64,000 bases of DNA, from the NCBI GenBank assembly GCA_024233865.1, contig JACKPA010000008.1, forward strand, positions 13,501 through 77,500. Direction: 5' to 3'. Positions 25,994-34,952 of this stretch are shown one piece after another; position 1 is the stretch's first letter; each line of letters opens with the position of its first letter. Below the pieces are notes generated by a model that was not told the origin of the DNA, did not search any database, and worked only from the letters and a program-made list of their open reading frames with translations. The DNA is from Leptospiraceae bacterium. GTDB lineage: Bacteria > Spirochaetota > Leptospiria > Leptospirales > Leptospiraceae. The translations under genes were made by a program, and so were the position numbers.

Positions 25994-26803
25994 ATGAAAA
26001 TAGCTCTTTCAATCTTAATTCTGTTTTGTGCGACAACAGCTTTTGCTGGAAATACGGTTGCAGTGGCAACCTTAGTGAAAGGAGAAGTTTTTAAAAAGAA
26101 GTTTCCCGTCAATGAGAAGGTTTCCAAAGGAGACGTGTTTGTAGAAAGTGACGTAATCCTTACAAAGAACGGAAAAGTTGACGTTCAAGTTGGTTCGGGA
26201 AGCGTAATTCGATTGAATGAAAACAGCGAACTCAAGCTAAAAACAATGGAAGAGAGTAAAAATTCCGGTAATTTCGCTTTGGATCTCATCAAGGGAATGG
26301 TTCAAACAAAGGTAGCAAATTCCAAAAGTAAAAACAAATATAACATCTCAACCAATACTTCTACCGTTGGTGTGAGGGGAACGGAATTTATGATTAATGA
26401 TTCTACGGAAGAGGAAAATGGAGTCTATATGAGAAAGGGAAGTGCAGAAGTCGAACCGCGCAATATCAAAAACTGTTTGATTACCTTTCCGGTCAACCTC
26501 GTATGCGAAGAGGTGAAACCAATCCTTTTAACGGAAGGGAATGAAATTATCTTTCAAGAAGAAAGCTATGACATACATCCTCTAAAGCCTTCCAAACTGT
26601 CCGATATGAACGTGATTGACTCCTTTCGCTTACTTCCCATAGAAGAATTCCACCGTATACGCCAGGAATACTATGAAACTATAGGTGCGTATGATCCTTC
26701 TGAATATGCGGGAACTCTTGAAAAATTCAATTCAGATGGTAGCAGTTTGAAAGAAAGTTCAATAAATTGTTGTGACCCTTGTTATGATCCTTGCTGCCGT
26801 TAA
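25994..26803 (+). CDS. FecR-domain periplasmic protein
   Basis: This 269-residue protein starts with a clear signal peptide (MKIALSILILFCATTAFA, cleavage before GN). The FecR domain spans about 25–160: ATLVKGEVF, VQVGSGSVIRLNENSELKL and STNTSTVGVRGTEFMI are the family's hallmark strands. The C-terminal third is unlike FecR sigma regulators and ends in a cysteine-rich CCDPCYDPCCR, which could bind metal or form disulphides. There is no membrane anchor and no adjacent sigma factor, so it is likely one of the stand-alone periplasmic FecR proteins common in spirochaetes. The ATG is preceded by AAAGGA. Confidence 0.85.
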   Translation: MKIALSILILFCATTAFAGNTVAVATLVKGEVFKKKFPVNEKVSKGDVFVESDVILTKNGKVDVQVGSGSVIRLNENSELKLKTMEESKNSGNFALDLIKGMVQTKVANSKSKNKYNISTNTSTVGVRGTEFMINDSTEEENGVYMRKGSAEVEPRNIKNCLITFPVNLVCEEVKPILLTEGNEIIFQEESYDIHPLKPSKLSDMNVIDSFRLLPIEEFHRIRQEYYETIGAYDPSEYAGTLEKFNSDGSSLKESSINCCDPCYDPCCR

Positions 26804-26808
26804 ATGAA

Positions 26809-27081
26809 ATGAGACATAGACAGTTGATTTGCTTGCTTGGTTTATTCTGTTTTTTTCTTCTTGGAAACCGGTTGAAAGCTGAGGAAATAGAAAGCCGTCC
26901 TACCTGGTTGTCCATACTCCTGCCGGGTTTGGGAGATTATATAAACAACAACCCCAAGCTTGCTACGTTTTGGTTTGGTTCCACTTTATTTGTCGGAGCT
27001 ATTCACAAAAATTCGGTAGATAACCTGCATACTCAAAGAGGTAAGTGCAACAAAGTCACGGATTTCGGTTTGTTTTATTAG
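26809..27081 (+). pseudogene. Short exported protein, probably a truncated membrane protein
   Basis: The ATG at 26809 is five bases after the FecR stop. The 90 residues begin with a hydrophobic export signal (LICLLGLFCFFLLG) and continue with RPTWLSILLPGLGDYINNNP and FWFGSTLFVGAIH, which resemble the start of small multi-pass proteins of the DUF5683 sort. The frame then runs into an unrelated-looking tail (HTQRGKCNKVTDFGLFY) and stops, so the rest appears lost. No function can be assigned. Confidence 0.5.
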
Positions 27082-27273
27082 GAAAACACGGAATACGGAT
27101 AGTTTGGAAATCGGAAGCTATAAACAAGGTTTGTCTTATTTGGAAAGAATTTTTTGATGTAACGAATCAGACGTTTGTAAAATAATTTTGTTAGGTTTAA
27201 ATAATTTCTTTCGCATACTCCATTAAATGGGTGATAGTTTTTGGTGTATTGAAAATACATGATTCTTCCTAAC

Positions 27274-28494
27274 TCAAGTAAAGCTTAACAAAATGGAAAT
27301 AAGGGTTTGGGCGTATTCTTTCCAAGTTTTTATGTCTCTACAAACAGCTTCTTTGGATAGTTCGAATCTTAAGTTTTTATTGCTGGCGAGCTGATAAATT
27401 GCATCCGAAAGAGATATAACATCATTTACATCGACCATCAAACAACCACCTTCTTTGGCAAGTTCTGCCATAACTCCTTTGTTGTGGCATATACAAGGTC
27501 GTCCTTTCCATAAGCTTTCCATAATAGGGAGCCCGTAGCCTTCGATATAAGAAGGATAAACCGTAAAATCAGAGTTCAAATACAATTTTTCCAAAACGTT
27601 ATCTTCTACAATCCCTAACCATTGTATATTTGAATAAACTTTACAAATTGATTTTACATAACCAGCTATTTCCGGAGAACCGTTGTAGCTATTTCCTACC
27701 AGTGTCAAAAAACAGTGCAAATCAGGATGGCTTTCTTGCATTTTCAAAAAAGCGTTTATTAGGTTTTTATGATTTTTTCTTGGTTCTAAGGTTGAGACAC
27801 AAAGTATATTTATAGTTTTTTGGTTTGCATTTAATGTTTCCATACTTTTGGAAGAATTTCCAAATTGACCAGGCAACCAAATTGGTATAACAAATCGCTC
27901 CCTTCGGTCATTGAGTCTATCCATCCGGTCATTGAGCGTAGTCGAAATGCCTGTATTGAGCGTAGTCGAAATACCCATTTCTTCCCAGTATATTCGCAAG
28001 CAATCTGCTGAAAATTGTGAAATTGGTAGTACCAAATCCAATTCTATCAAATCCAGCATGTATTTGGAGTGCGTATTTCGAATTGGTTGGTTGCAAAGTT
28101 CAGGGTACAGAATAGGAATAGCGTCATAAAAAATGGCTGCTGTGTATATTCCGTAGTTCTTAGCAAAATGGATTGCCTTTTTTCTGTATTTTGCCAATAT
28201 GATTTCGGGAAAAAATAGCCATATTGGTTTGCTTTTGAATTCCGGAAGCAAACTTAATAAAGGAGTTGTTTCCGTAGCCTGTTTGTCTCCCAATATTGGT
28301 CCGTTGAATTTGCTTAGTTGTTCATATTCTTTTTTACTGGGTAAGACATACTGGTTTGTATCCTCATCCCAAACTACAAAAACAATGTTATCTACAAGAG
28401 ATTGTAATTCTCTACTTAAACGTCTGGTAACTCGCACAATTCCCGAATTTTCCGATAATTTTGCTGAGCTATATACGTCTATAATAAGGTACAA
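27274..28494 (-). CDS. Glycosyltransferase family 4 (GT-B fold)
   Basis: This 406-residue cytoplasmic enzyme would transfer a sugar from a nucleotide sugar to a growing glycan. The C-terminal half has the GT4 signatures: CVSTLEPRKNHKNLINAFL (~230), GIVEDNVLEKLYLNSDFTVYP, and EGYGLPIMESLWKGRP with the nucleotide-binding Glu…Glu pair (~330). The N-terminal half has the weaker pattern of the acceptor domain. At residues ~178–200 two copies of GISTTLN encoded by a short palindromic repeat have been inserted without breaking the frame. It is the last gene of a cluster with DUF4214, Wzt-like and DUF115 genes, implying surface polysaccharide or glycoprotein assembly. Confidence 0.88.
   Translation of the reverse strand: MYLIIDVYSSAKLSENSGIVRVTRRLSRELQSLVDNIVFVVWDEDTNQYVLPSKKEYEQLSKFNGPILGDKQATETTPLLSLLPEFKSKPIWLFFPEIILAKYRKKAIHFAKNYGIYTAAIFYDAIPILYPELCNQPIRNTHSKYMLDLIELDLVLPISQFSADCLRIYWEEMGISTTLNTGISTTLNDRMDRLNDRRERFVIPIWLPGQFGNSSKSMETLNANQKTINILCVSTLEPRKNHKNLINAFLKMQESHPDLHCFLTLVGNSYNGSPEIAGYVKSICKVYSNIQWLGIVEDNVLEKLYLNSDFTVYPSYIEGYGLPIMESLWKGRPCICHNKGVMAELAKEGGCLMVDVNDVISLSDAIYQLASNKNLRFELSKEAVCRDIKTWKEYAQTLISILLSFT
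27898..27984. repeat. Repeated GAGCGTAGTCGAAAT words inside the glycosyltransferase gene
   Basis: Two copies of ATTGAGCGTAGTCGAAAT (about 27931 and 27957) and flanking partial copies (CGGTCATTGAG) lie in the coding region. The same word family is found as a palindromic repeat at 23.3 kb and, from memory, as an abundant repeat in several bacterial phyla. It adds about 20 residues in frame. Confidence 0.65.
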
Positions 28495-28503
28495 AAGAAT
28501 AAC

Positions 28504-29124
28504 CTACTTTTTGTTTTCTAATTGTTTTTCTATCTTTTGAATAGACATTTTAATTGTTTCCAAGTCTTCTTGTAAACTCCAATAGATTGCTTCTATATTT
28601 TGAAATTGTTTTTTTTCCATCATTCTAAAACGCCACAGAGCGTGGGCTTCGTGCGTATGAATGAGTGCAAGGCTTTTTGGTAAAGATATAATGTGGATTA
28701 TGAGCTTAAACCAAATTCCAATAAATGGTATGTGTAATACCTTCCTAAGATAGTATTTAGAGCGTAAATTGATAAACGGAACGTTTTGTCTTTTCCCTTC
28801 TCTTGAATAACGCAACCGACCTAAAATCTCAATTCTATCTACTTTTCCCTGCCTTAGTTTGTCAAGATAGAACTTTAGTTCTTCCTCTTTAGGCTCGCGA
28901 TTCAGAATTGCCAAATAGGCAATATTTATAAAGTCCTCATCAAAAAGTGAAAGAAAATTATTTGGAGTTAATGGAGCATTTTTGGGAACTTCCGGTTCAG
29001 GAAACAATCCCAAATTCAAATCATGTACAAAGGACGTTATATCATGGATATTTCGATCTTTTTGAAAACTTTTTTGACGTTCAATCTCCGAGCGTATTTT
29101 TTGTCTGATCTCTTCCGTATTCAT
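28504..29124 (-). CDS. DUF4214-domain protein
   Basis: This 206-residue protein contains FINIAYLAILNREPKEEELK followed by KLRQGKVDRIEILGRLRYSR (residues ~83–130), the DUF4214 pattern, often found in or beside glycosyltransferases and surface proteins. The C-terminal ~50 residues form a likely coiled coil (LQEDLETIKMSIQKIEKQLE). A weakly hydrophobic stretch (LHIPFIGIWFKLIIHIISLP) near 150 could touch the membrane. It lies 9 bp before the glycosyltransferase gene, so the two are co-transcribed. The biochemical role of DUF4214 is not known. Confidence 0.75.
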   Translation of the reverse strand: MNTEEIRQKIRSEIERQKSFQKDRNIHDITSFVHDLNLGLFPEPEVPKNAPLTPNNFLSLFDEDFINIAYLAILNREPKEEELKFYLDKLRQGKVDRIEILGRLRYSREGKRQNVPFINLRSKYYLRKVLHIPFIGIWFKLIIHIISLPKSLALIHTHEAHALWRFRMMEKKQFQNIEAIYWSLQEDLETIKMSIQKIEKQLENKK

Positions 29125-29160
29125 AAAATTATTCGGACAAGCAAGATGTCTGTTATACTT

Positions 29161-30498
29161 TTATTCTATAATCACCTTTGGATTCATATTGTAGTAACCA
29201 CCATACAAAATGGCTTCTGAATTTTCAATTACTTGAATCAGTTTTACGTTATGAGCCAAAAATAGATATTCTTTAAAGTGTCTGCGGTCTCCGATTCCAA
29301 TGTTTGATACTCCAATGGTAAAGGTGTAGTTTCCCGGAAGCAAATTGAATTTGTAAACAAAGGTTACTTTTACAATGTCTCCTTTTTTTAATGGTTTTGT
29401 TTGTATTCCCATACAATACGTGTTTGTTTCAAAGGCAGAGTTACCATATTTATCTTTAATCTGCGGACCATAATGAGGTTCTTCAAGGTCTTTGTGTGCC
29501 TTGAACTCCATAATAAGTTTCACGATTTTTTCGCTCACTATGTGTGAAATTTCTTCATCTTTTTCATTGCACAGTTTTAAGGAAAGTAGTTCAATTTCTC
29601 CTGTTCCTGATTGCAGATAGGTTTTATCAGTTTGATTTTCTTTTGTTTTTCTTTCAGCTTTGAACTCTCCTGTTCCTTCGTGAGATTTCTTTAAGATCAT
29701 ATTAAAATAAAAATCTACTACGTCATTTGCGTTTCCAAATTCTATCAATCTACCCTTGTCCAATAATATTGCTTGTTTGCACAGTGTTTTAATGGCTGTT
29801 ATGTCATGGGATACCAAAATAATGGTTTTTCCTTGATTCATAAATTCTTTAAGTTTGTTCATGGATTTGACTTGGAAATAGGCATCTCCAACAGACAGAG
29901 CTTCATCTATAATTAGGATTTCCGGTTCGATATGTATGGAGCAAGAAAACGCCAGTCGAACAAACATACCACTCGAATAGGTTTTTACCGGTTGTTCTAT
30001 ATATTCTCCGATGTCTGCAAAAGCCAGAATATCATCTAGCATCAGCTTCATTCTTTTGGGTGGAATTCCATGAATTGTTCCAAAGAAAAATACGTTTTCC
30101 AAACCAGTCATATCAGGATTGAAACCCGTTCCAAGCTCTAACAAAGATGAGACTTTTCCGTTTACGGTTACGCTTCCTTTGGTCGGAACAAGGACTCCCG
30201 TAATAATTTTTAACAGGGTTGATTTCCCGGAACCGTTCTGACCTATTATACCAACCGTCTCGCCCTTTTTGATTTGAAAACTCAAGTCACTCAAAGCATA
30301 AAAGTCTTTATGGTATTTTTTTCGAAAAGGATGAACTGCTTCTTTTATACGATCCCGAATTCGATTATACAATTTGTATATTTTGGTTAGGTTGTGAATC
30401 TCAATGGCGATTTCACTCGTCATTGTATGGTGTTCGGTTGTCTTTTCCCCTGATTCCGATTGTATGTCTTGGTAGTCAATTTCTTGCGTTTTGTTCAT
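29161..30498 (-). CDS. ABC transporter ATP-binding protein, polysaccharide export (Wzt type)
   Basis: This ATPase of ABC-2-type glycan exporters has Walker A IGQNGSGKSTLLKI (~85), signature YSSGMFVRLAFSCSI (~180), Walker B ILIIDEALSVGDA (~200) and the His switch LVSHD. A C-terminal domain (~290–445) of beta-sandwich type, as in Wzt_C, would recognise the undecaprenyl-linked O-polysaccharide or its end cap. A matching permease (Wzm) is not in the window. The start is the ATG at 30498, which overlaps the DUF115 stop (TGATG); a TTG just before it is less likely. It probably exports the glycan made by the neighbouring transferases across the inner membrane. Confidence 0.9.
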   Translation of the reverse strand: MNKTQEIDYQDIQSESGEKTTEHHTMTSEIAIEIHNLTKIYKLYNRIRDRIKEAVHPFRKKYHKDFYALSDLSFQIKKGETVGIIGQNGSGKSTLLKIITGVLVPTKGSVTVNGKVSSLLELGTGFNPDMTGLENVFFFGTIHGIPPKRMKLMLDDILAFADIGEYIEQPVKTYSSGMFVRLAFSCSIHIEPEILIIDEALSVGDAYFQVKSMNKLKEFMNQGKTIILVSHDITAIKTLCKQAILLDKGRLIEFGNANDVVDFYFNMILKKSHEGTGEFKAERKTKENQTDKTYLQSGTGEIELLSLKLCNEKDEEISHIVSEKIVKLIMEFKAHKDLEEPHYGPQIKDKYGNSAFETNTYCMGIQTKPLKKGDIVKVTFVYKFNLLPGNYTFTIGVSNIGIGDRRHFKEYLFLAHNVKLIQVIENSEAILYGGYYNMNPKVIIE

Positions 30499-32348
30499 CA
30501 AATTCTGTAATACGCCTTTTTTAACAATTTCCTATTTAACCTTGTAGATTCAAGCAATCCGTTGTATAGTAACACACTTTTTTTGGCAATCCCCAATCTT
30601 TTGTTTGCTTTTTCTTCTACCGTTAGGTTGGTATCATAGCCTTCTGTAATGGATAAAATCACTCTTTGCAAGCTAGAACTAATCATAAGGCTTAAATTTT
30701 CCCTGGCTGATACTTCCGTATCAATTTTATCCATTTTTATCAATAAATTTTTGAAGTCACGATTTTCTTCTCTGTTTTGCAAAATGACAGTATAGATTTT
30801 TTGGGAAATTTCCAAACCTTCCAAAAGCACCTTTTCAAAGCTAGATAATTCTTCTATAGTTCCATACATTTCTTCCGTGAGGTTAGGAAGATGAATATAT
30901 TCTTGTGTAGGCTTATTTGCAAATTGCTTTATGAACTCTCTCGCATTTTGAATTTCTTTTTTGGTTTCGTTTGGTGTGTTTTCAAACGAGTTGGCAAATG
31001 TTGCCTGTGGAATCCCTTCTATTTCTGCTCCTGTAAAGGTTAGGTTAATCCATTTATTATTATGGCTATCAGAAAACCATTTTTTAAAAATTAGCATTTT
31101 TTCGTTTGTTTGGTGTATTTTACCATCATAACCTTTGGTATACATTTTGGGTAAAGCAGTTAGCTGTTTGAAGTTATGCTTTTCTCTACGGAAGTAACGC
31201 GTTTCTTTGAAATTTAACCTTTCTTCCAAAACTGCTCCACGACAATGAGCGTAGCCTTCAGTAAATGCTAAGTCCTGCCCAACAAAATATACTTTTTCAG
31301 CTCCCATAAGCTCAGCAAAATCAACGGCATTGGTTGAAACAGAGCCTCCAAATTTTATATCACCGATTTCTGTTTTGGAATGTTTTTTTAGAATGTTGAT
31401 TAGAGGAAAAGGAGATGAACTAAAAAAAGCTTTCTTTAATTTTTCTGACAATCGTAGAGTATGGTAGGTTGAAGTCGGATCAAAAACCAAAACTCCATTT
31501 CCTTCATATCCTTGCAGATAATAAGAGTTCAACGCTTGTGGGTCAACGGAATAGATAATATCCGGTTCGATACCGTTTTGACTTAAAATGTGCAAAGAAG
31601 TATCCACACAAACCAATATAAAACATTCTCTATATTTTGTAATCCATTGCAAGTCATAGAACAGACTCGGACCTGCTCCACAAACCACAAAAGGGAGACC
31701 TTTGGCTTTTCCGAATAATTCGGAAACTGGTTTCATGGATATAAGTTCCGGAATGTTTTGGATTATGTTTCTCGTCCATAGCTTTTCAAATTTGGTCAGA
31801 GTTGCAATGTTTACGTCTTTTTTTTTGAAAAATTTTTCGCAGATAAATTTAAGTTTGGAATATTCCGACTCTCTCCAAAGAAAACTTCCGCGATGCGAAA
31901 TAAAGGTAACAGGATGAGATGCCAAACCTTTAAAGTTTTGAAAAAGGGTTTCTTCCGTAAACGGACTAAATAGTATTTTAAATCTATCTTCTTTGAAATA
32001 CCTTGAATAGTCATACAATGCCAACGCTCTTTTTAAAATGGAAGGATAGTATTCCATCCATACGGCAATTCCCTTTTTGTTTTCCAGAACGTCCCTAACT
32101 AAATAGCCTAAACCGGCTCCAAAAAAAATGTAAACCTTTTCTATTTCCGAATCTTTTAAATCTGCCATTAGCCTCCTGGCTTCTTTGATCGGATCGTATT
32201 TGCTGTGGAAATAAATTTCATCTATTTTTAAAGTCGGAACCCCTGACTTTGTGGGAAAAAGCGTTCCAATGGAATCAGAATTTAGAATGACAGAAGATAA
32301 TTCTTCTTCCATACATCCAAGGTTTTTGGTTAAAAAATCAGGGTTCAT
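30498..32348 (-). CDS. DUF115/MAF-like motility-associated glycosylation protein
   Basis: This 616-residue protein belongs to the DUF115 (6-hydroxymethylpterin pyrophosphokinase MptE-like/MAF) group: KVYIFFGAGLGYLVRDVLE in the N-terminal domain, FVVCGAGPSLFYDLQW (~225), VDTSLHILSQNGIEPDI, SVDPQ, and GGSVSTNAVDFAELMGAEKV (~335) with VGQDLAFTEG. MAF proteins add nonulosonic acids or related sugars to flagellins; in spirochaetes many copies occur with glycan genes. The C-terminal ~150 residues are helical. It is the first gene of the minus-strand cluster and is coupled to the Wzt-like gene by overlapping stop and start. Confidence 0.85.
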   Translation of the reverse strand: MNPDFLTKNLGCMEEELSSVILNSDSIGTLFPTKSGVPTLKIDEIYFHSKYDPIKEARRLMADLKDSEIEKVYIFFGAGLGYLVRDVLENKKGIAVWMEYYPSILKRALALYDYSRYFKEDRFKILFSPFTEETLFQNFKGLASHPVTFISHRGSFLWRESEYSKLKFICEKFFKKKDVNIATLTKFEKLWTRNIIQNIPELISMKPVSELFGKAKGLPFVVCGAGPSLFYDLQWITKYRECFILVCVDTSLHILSQNGIEPDIIYSVDPQALNSYYLQGYEGNGVLVFDPTSTYHTLRLSEKLKKAFFSSSPFPLINILKKHSKTEIGDIKFGGSVSTNAVDFAELMGAEKVYFVGQDLAFTEGYAHCRGAVLEERLNFKETRYFRREKHNFKQLTALPKMYTKGYDGKIHQTNEKMLIFKKWFSDSHNNKWINLTFTGAEIEGIPQATFANSFENTPNETKKEIQNAREFIKQFANKPTQEYIHLPNLTEEMYGTIEELSSFEKVLLEGLEISQKIYTVILQNREENRDFKNLLIKMDKIDTEVSARENLSLMISSSLQRVILSITEGYDTNLTVEEKANKRLGIAKKSVLLYNGLLESTRLNRKLLKKAYYRI

Positions 32349-32532
32349 AATGCAAGAAAAATGGTATTATTTTCATTAATTGTTATTTTCTTTCTTTGGC
32401 TATAATTCTAAAAATTTGAATATTCGTCAAGCTTCAACTAAAAAACGAAAGATTAAAAATTACTAAAAAAAGCTTTCCTTATAACACACTAATTGTAAAC
32501 TAACAACTATTCCTTAAAAGATGAGAGGGTGT

Positions 32533-33288
32533 ATGCAAACAACAGAAAGAGTTGATAAATTAGAAATAGCTTTGACAAAGCTAAGTGAAGAAGTAGCCAA
32601 AACCATCCAAACGGTAAACAGAGCATCACTTATCCAAATGCGATTGAGTGAAAATTTTGAAGAATGGAAAGAAAAAATGGATGCCAAAATGGCTCAAACA
32701 GATGCTGAAATGGCAAAGCGAGATGCTGAAATGGCACAGCGAGACGCTGAAATGGCACAGTCAAGGAACGAATTCAACGAATGGAAGTTACACTCTGAAA
32801 AAGAGTTTGAAAACTGGAAAATTCAGACTAAAAAGGAAGAAAAAAAAAGAAATTATGAAATGGCTCAACTCTCAAGAAGAATGAGCAGGCTTGTCGAAGA
32901 CTTTGTTATTCCGAGTATTCCAAAGATTTTGGAAAAAAAGTTCAATATGAAAATCATATCTATCTATTCCCAAATAAAAAGAAAACATCCAGTTAGTGAT
33001 TTGACTATAGAGTATGACGCACTAGTTGATACAAACAGGTATTTTTTTCTCAACTCTACCAAAAGCCAATTACGAATCGGTGACATTGATGATTTGGAAA
33101 GTTCATTTCCTGTTTTTCGGGAATACTTTCCGGAATACCAAAATAGAGAGCTTTGCGGAATCCTTTCTACAATTAAACCGGAAAAAAACGTATCGGAGTA
33201 TGCAACAAAGAAGGGATTTATTGTAATGGGAGTAGGAGATTGGCTTATGAAAATAAAGAACCCCGGTGTAATTTTAAAAGGTTATTAG
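32533..33288 (+). CDS. Coiled-coil protein with a degenerate PD-(D/E)XK-like C-terminal domain
   Basis: The N-terminal ~120 residues form a long coiled coil with repeated seven-residue units MAQRDAE/MAKRDAE. The C-terminal part (VEDFVIPSIPKILEKKFN, then IEYDALVDTNRYFFLNSTKS) resembles the DUF3782-type nuclease fold that follows such coiled coils in many bacteria. In relatives the second strand normally reads as a hydrophobic run then Glu-x-Lys; here it is NSTKS, so the catalytic Glu is replaced. The protein may therefore bind but not cut nucleic acid. I choose the ATG at 32533, preceded at good distance by GAGAGGG, over the ATG at 32521. Confidence 0.65.
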   Translation: MQTTERVDKLEIALTKLSEEVAKTIQTVNRASLIQMRLSENFEEWKEKMDAKMAQTDAEMAKRDAEMAQRDAEMAQSRNEFNEWKLHSEKEFENWKIQTKKEEKKRNYEMAQLSRRMSRLVEDFVIPSIPKILEKKFNMKIISIYSQIKRKHPVSDLTIEYDALVDTNRYFFLNSTKSQLRIGDIDDLESSFPVFREYFPEYQNRELCGILSTIKPEKNVSEYATKKGFIVMGVGDWLMKIKNPGVILKGY

Positions 33289-33321
33289 GTATTCGATTAT
33301 GAATTTTCAAATCCTCTACTG

Positions 33322-34683
33322 CTATTCCTTTATGGCTTTGATCATTTCTTTTGTTTTGAGATAGTCATTTGTTTTAAAGATCAAATTTTCTTCCGGGTCG
33401 AGTATTACAAAAAAAGGTAAACCCGTTTTCAGTTCGGGAAATCTTTTATCCATTGCATATTCATCGAATTCTTTATCCGTATCGTATACTTTGTATAAAA
33501 CAACTTTGGACAGGGCTTTATTTAGCTTTGATTTGGATTGGGTAAGTTTTTGAAAGTCCTTACAATTTGTGCACCAATCGGCATAAAAATCTATAAAAAT
33601 CTTTTTGTTTTGGGATTTGGCGAGTTTGTAAGCTTGTTCTCTGGAGCGATTCCATGTCAGATTTCCGTCTACTTCTATTTTGGCAACTTCTTCTGTCACG
33701 GAGCCAGAATTGGTTTTGGAAGCAATACTTCCACCAAGACCAACGTTTAACAATATCACAACACCAACAGCAAAAGAAGTAAGCACTATTGCCATCTTGA
33801 TTTTTTGGTAAACAAAGTGTTCCGGATTTTGCAGATAATAGCTGGATAAAAAGAGTATGCTTAAGCCACATCCAAAATAAAATGTTTGTTTTTCCGTATA
33901 TCCTAAACCCAACATTCCTTTTTCAAAAAATACATAGGCGAAATAAAGAACCAAACCACCAAGGGTAAATTGAATATATTTCATCCATTTTCCGGATTTT
34001 GGAAGGGAAAGTCCAAAAGCACCGATTAGTAAAAAAGGAATTCCTAAACCCAAGCCAAAAAATAGCATTTTAAAAGAGGATATTAACAAAACGTTTGTAG
34101 TAATTTCTCCGGCATTAGCCGTTGTTATTTGCAGCAAAATGGTGACAACAATGGGACCGACACAAGGAGAGGACAATAAACCTGCTCCCATACCAAGAAT
34201 AAACGTTCCGTACAATCCTTTGGATTTGGATTGAACATTTCCTCCAAAAACCGGAATCATAATCAATTCAACGGACGACAAACCGAGCAAAAAGATTAAA
34301 AAAGCAATAACCAAATTTGTAACGGGAAGTCTTACGATTTGGTTGAAAGCCCCTCCCGTAAAAGCGGCAATCAATCCAAAAAGCATATACATAAAACTAA
34401 GACCAATATAGTAGGTTAGAGGGTGAACCCATTTTGAATTACCGGTGGATCTCTTTTTTATAATTCCGGCAGTAATCGGATACAAAGGATAAGTGCATGG
34501 CAAAAAACTAGCCAATAAACCACCTAAAAATAATAAAAATAAAGAAATAATACCAAATTCTTCTCCGGATAACCTTTTCTCTACCCAACTATTTAGGCTA
34601 GCAAGAATACCAATATCGGAAGAGTCAGCTTGGAGACTAAAAAAAGATATAAAAAATAATAACAAAAATATAAGTTTTTTCAT
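33322..34683 (-). CDS. dsbD: Thiol:disulfide interchange protein DsbD-like (no alpha domain)
   Basis: A signal-like N-terminus is followed by eight hydrophobic helices of the DsbD/CcdA transmembrane domain. The two redox cysteines are in LPCTYPLYPI (~63) and SSPCVGPIVV (~170). The C-terminal ~110 residues form a periplasmic thioredoxin domain with FYADWCTNCKDF. The enzyme passes electrons from cytoplasmic thioredoxin to periplasmic proteins such as DsbC, peroxidases or cytochrome c maturation factors. The N-terminal periplasmic DsbD alpha domain of the E. coli protein is absent, which is common for shorter homologues. It stands alone, divergent from the Big_2 gene. Confidence 0.92.
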   Translation of the reverse strand: MKKLIFLLLFFISFFSLQADSSDIGILASLNSWVEKRLSGEEFGIISLFLLFLGGLLASFLPCTYPLYPITAGIIKKRSTGNSKWVHPLTYYIGLSFMYMLFGLIAAFTGGAFNQIVRLPVTNLVIAFLIFLLGLSSVELIMIPVFGGNVQSKSKGLYGTFILGMGAGLLSSPCVGPIVVTILLQITTANAGEITTNVLLISSFKMLFFGLGLGIPFLLIGAFGLSLPKSGKWMKYIQFTLGGLVLYFAYVFFEKGMLGLGYTEKQTFYFGCGLSILFLSSYYLQNPEHFVYQKIKMAIVLTSFAVGVVILLNVGLGGSIASKTNSGSVTEEVAKIEVDGNLTWNRSREQAYKLAKSQNKKIFIDFYADWCTNCKDFQKLTQSKSKLNKALSKVVLYKVYDTDKEFDEYAMDKRFPELKTGLPFFVILDPEENLIFKTNDYLKTKEMIKAIKE

Positions 34684-34952
34684 GCAGTTAAAACCCCTAT
34701 CTCGTATGTTTATAGAAATAACCCTTAAAATATTGTCTACCTTGAAACTAAAGAATTGTATTCATTTATACATTTTCATGATAACCGGTGATTTTTAATG
34801 GATAAATTTTTTTTATTTATAAAAATGTTAAAAATTAATTTTCTTTTTTCGTCTATTATACCAAGCTAAACAGACTATTAGAATCATGCACAGATACGAA
34901 AATATATATTTCTGATAAATCACTCAATTTTTGATATTAGGAGTTAATCAAA

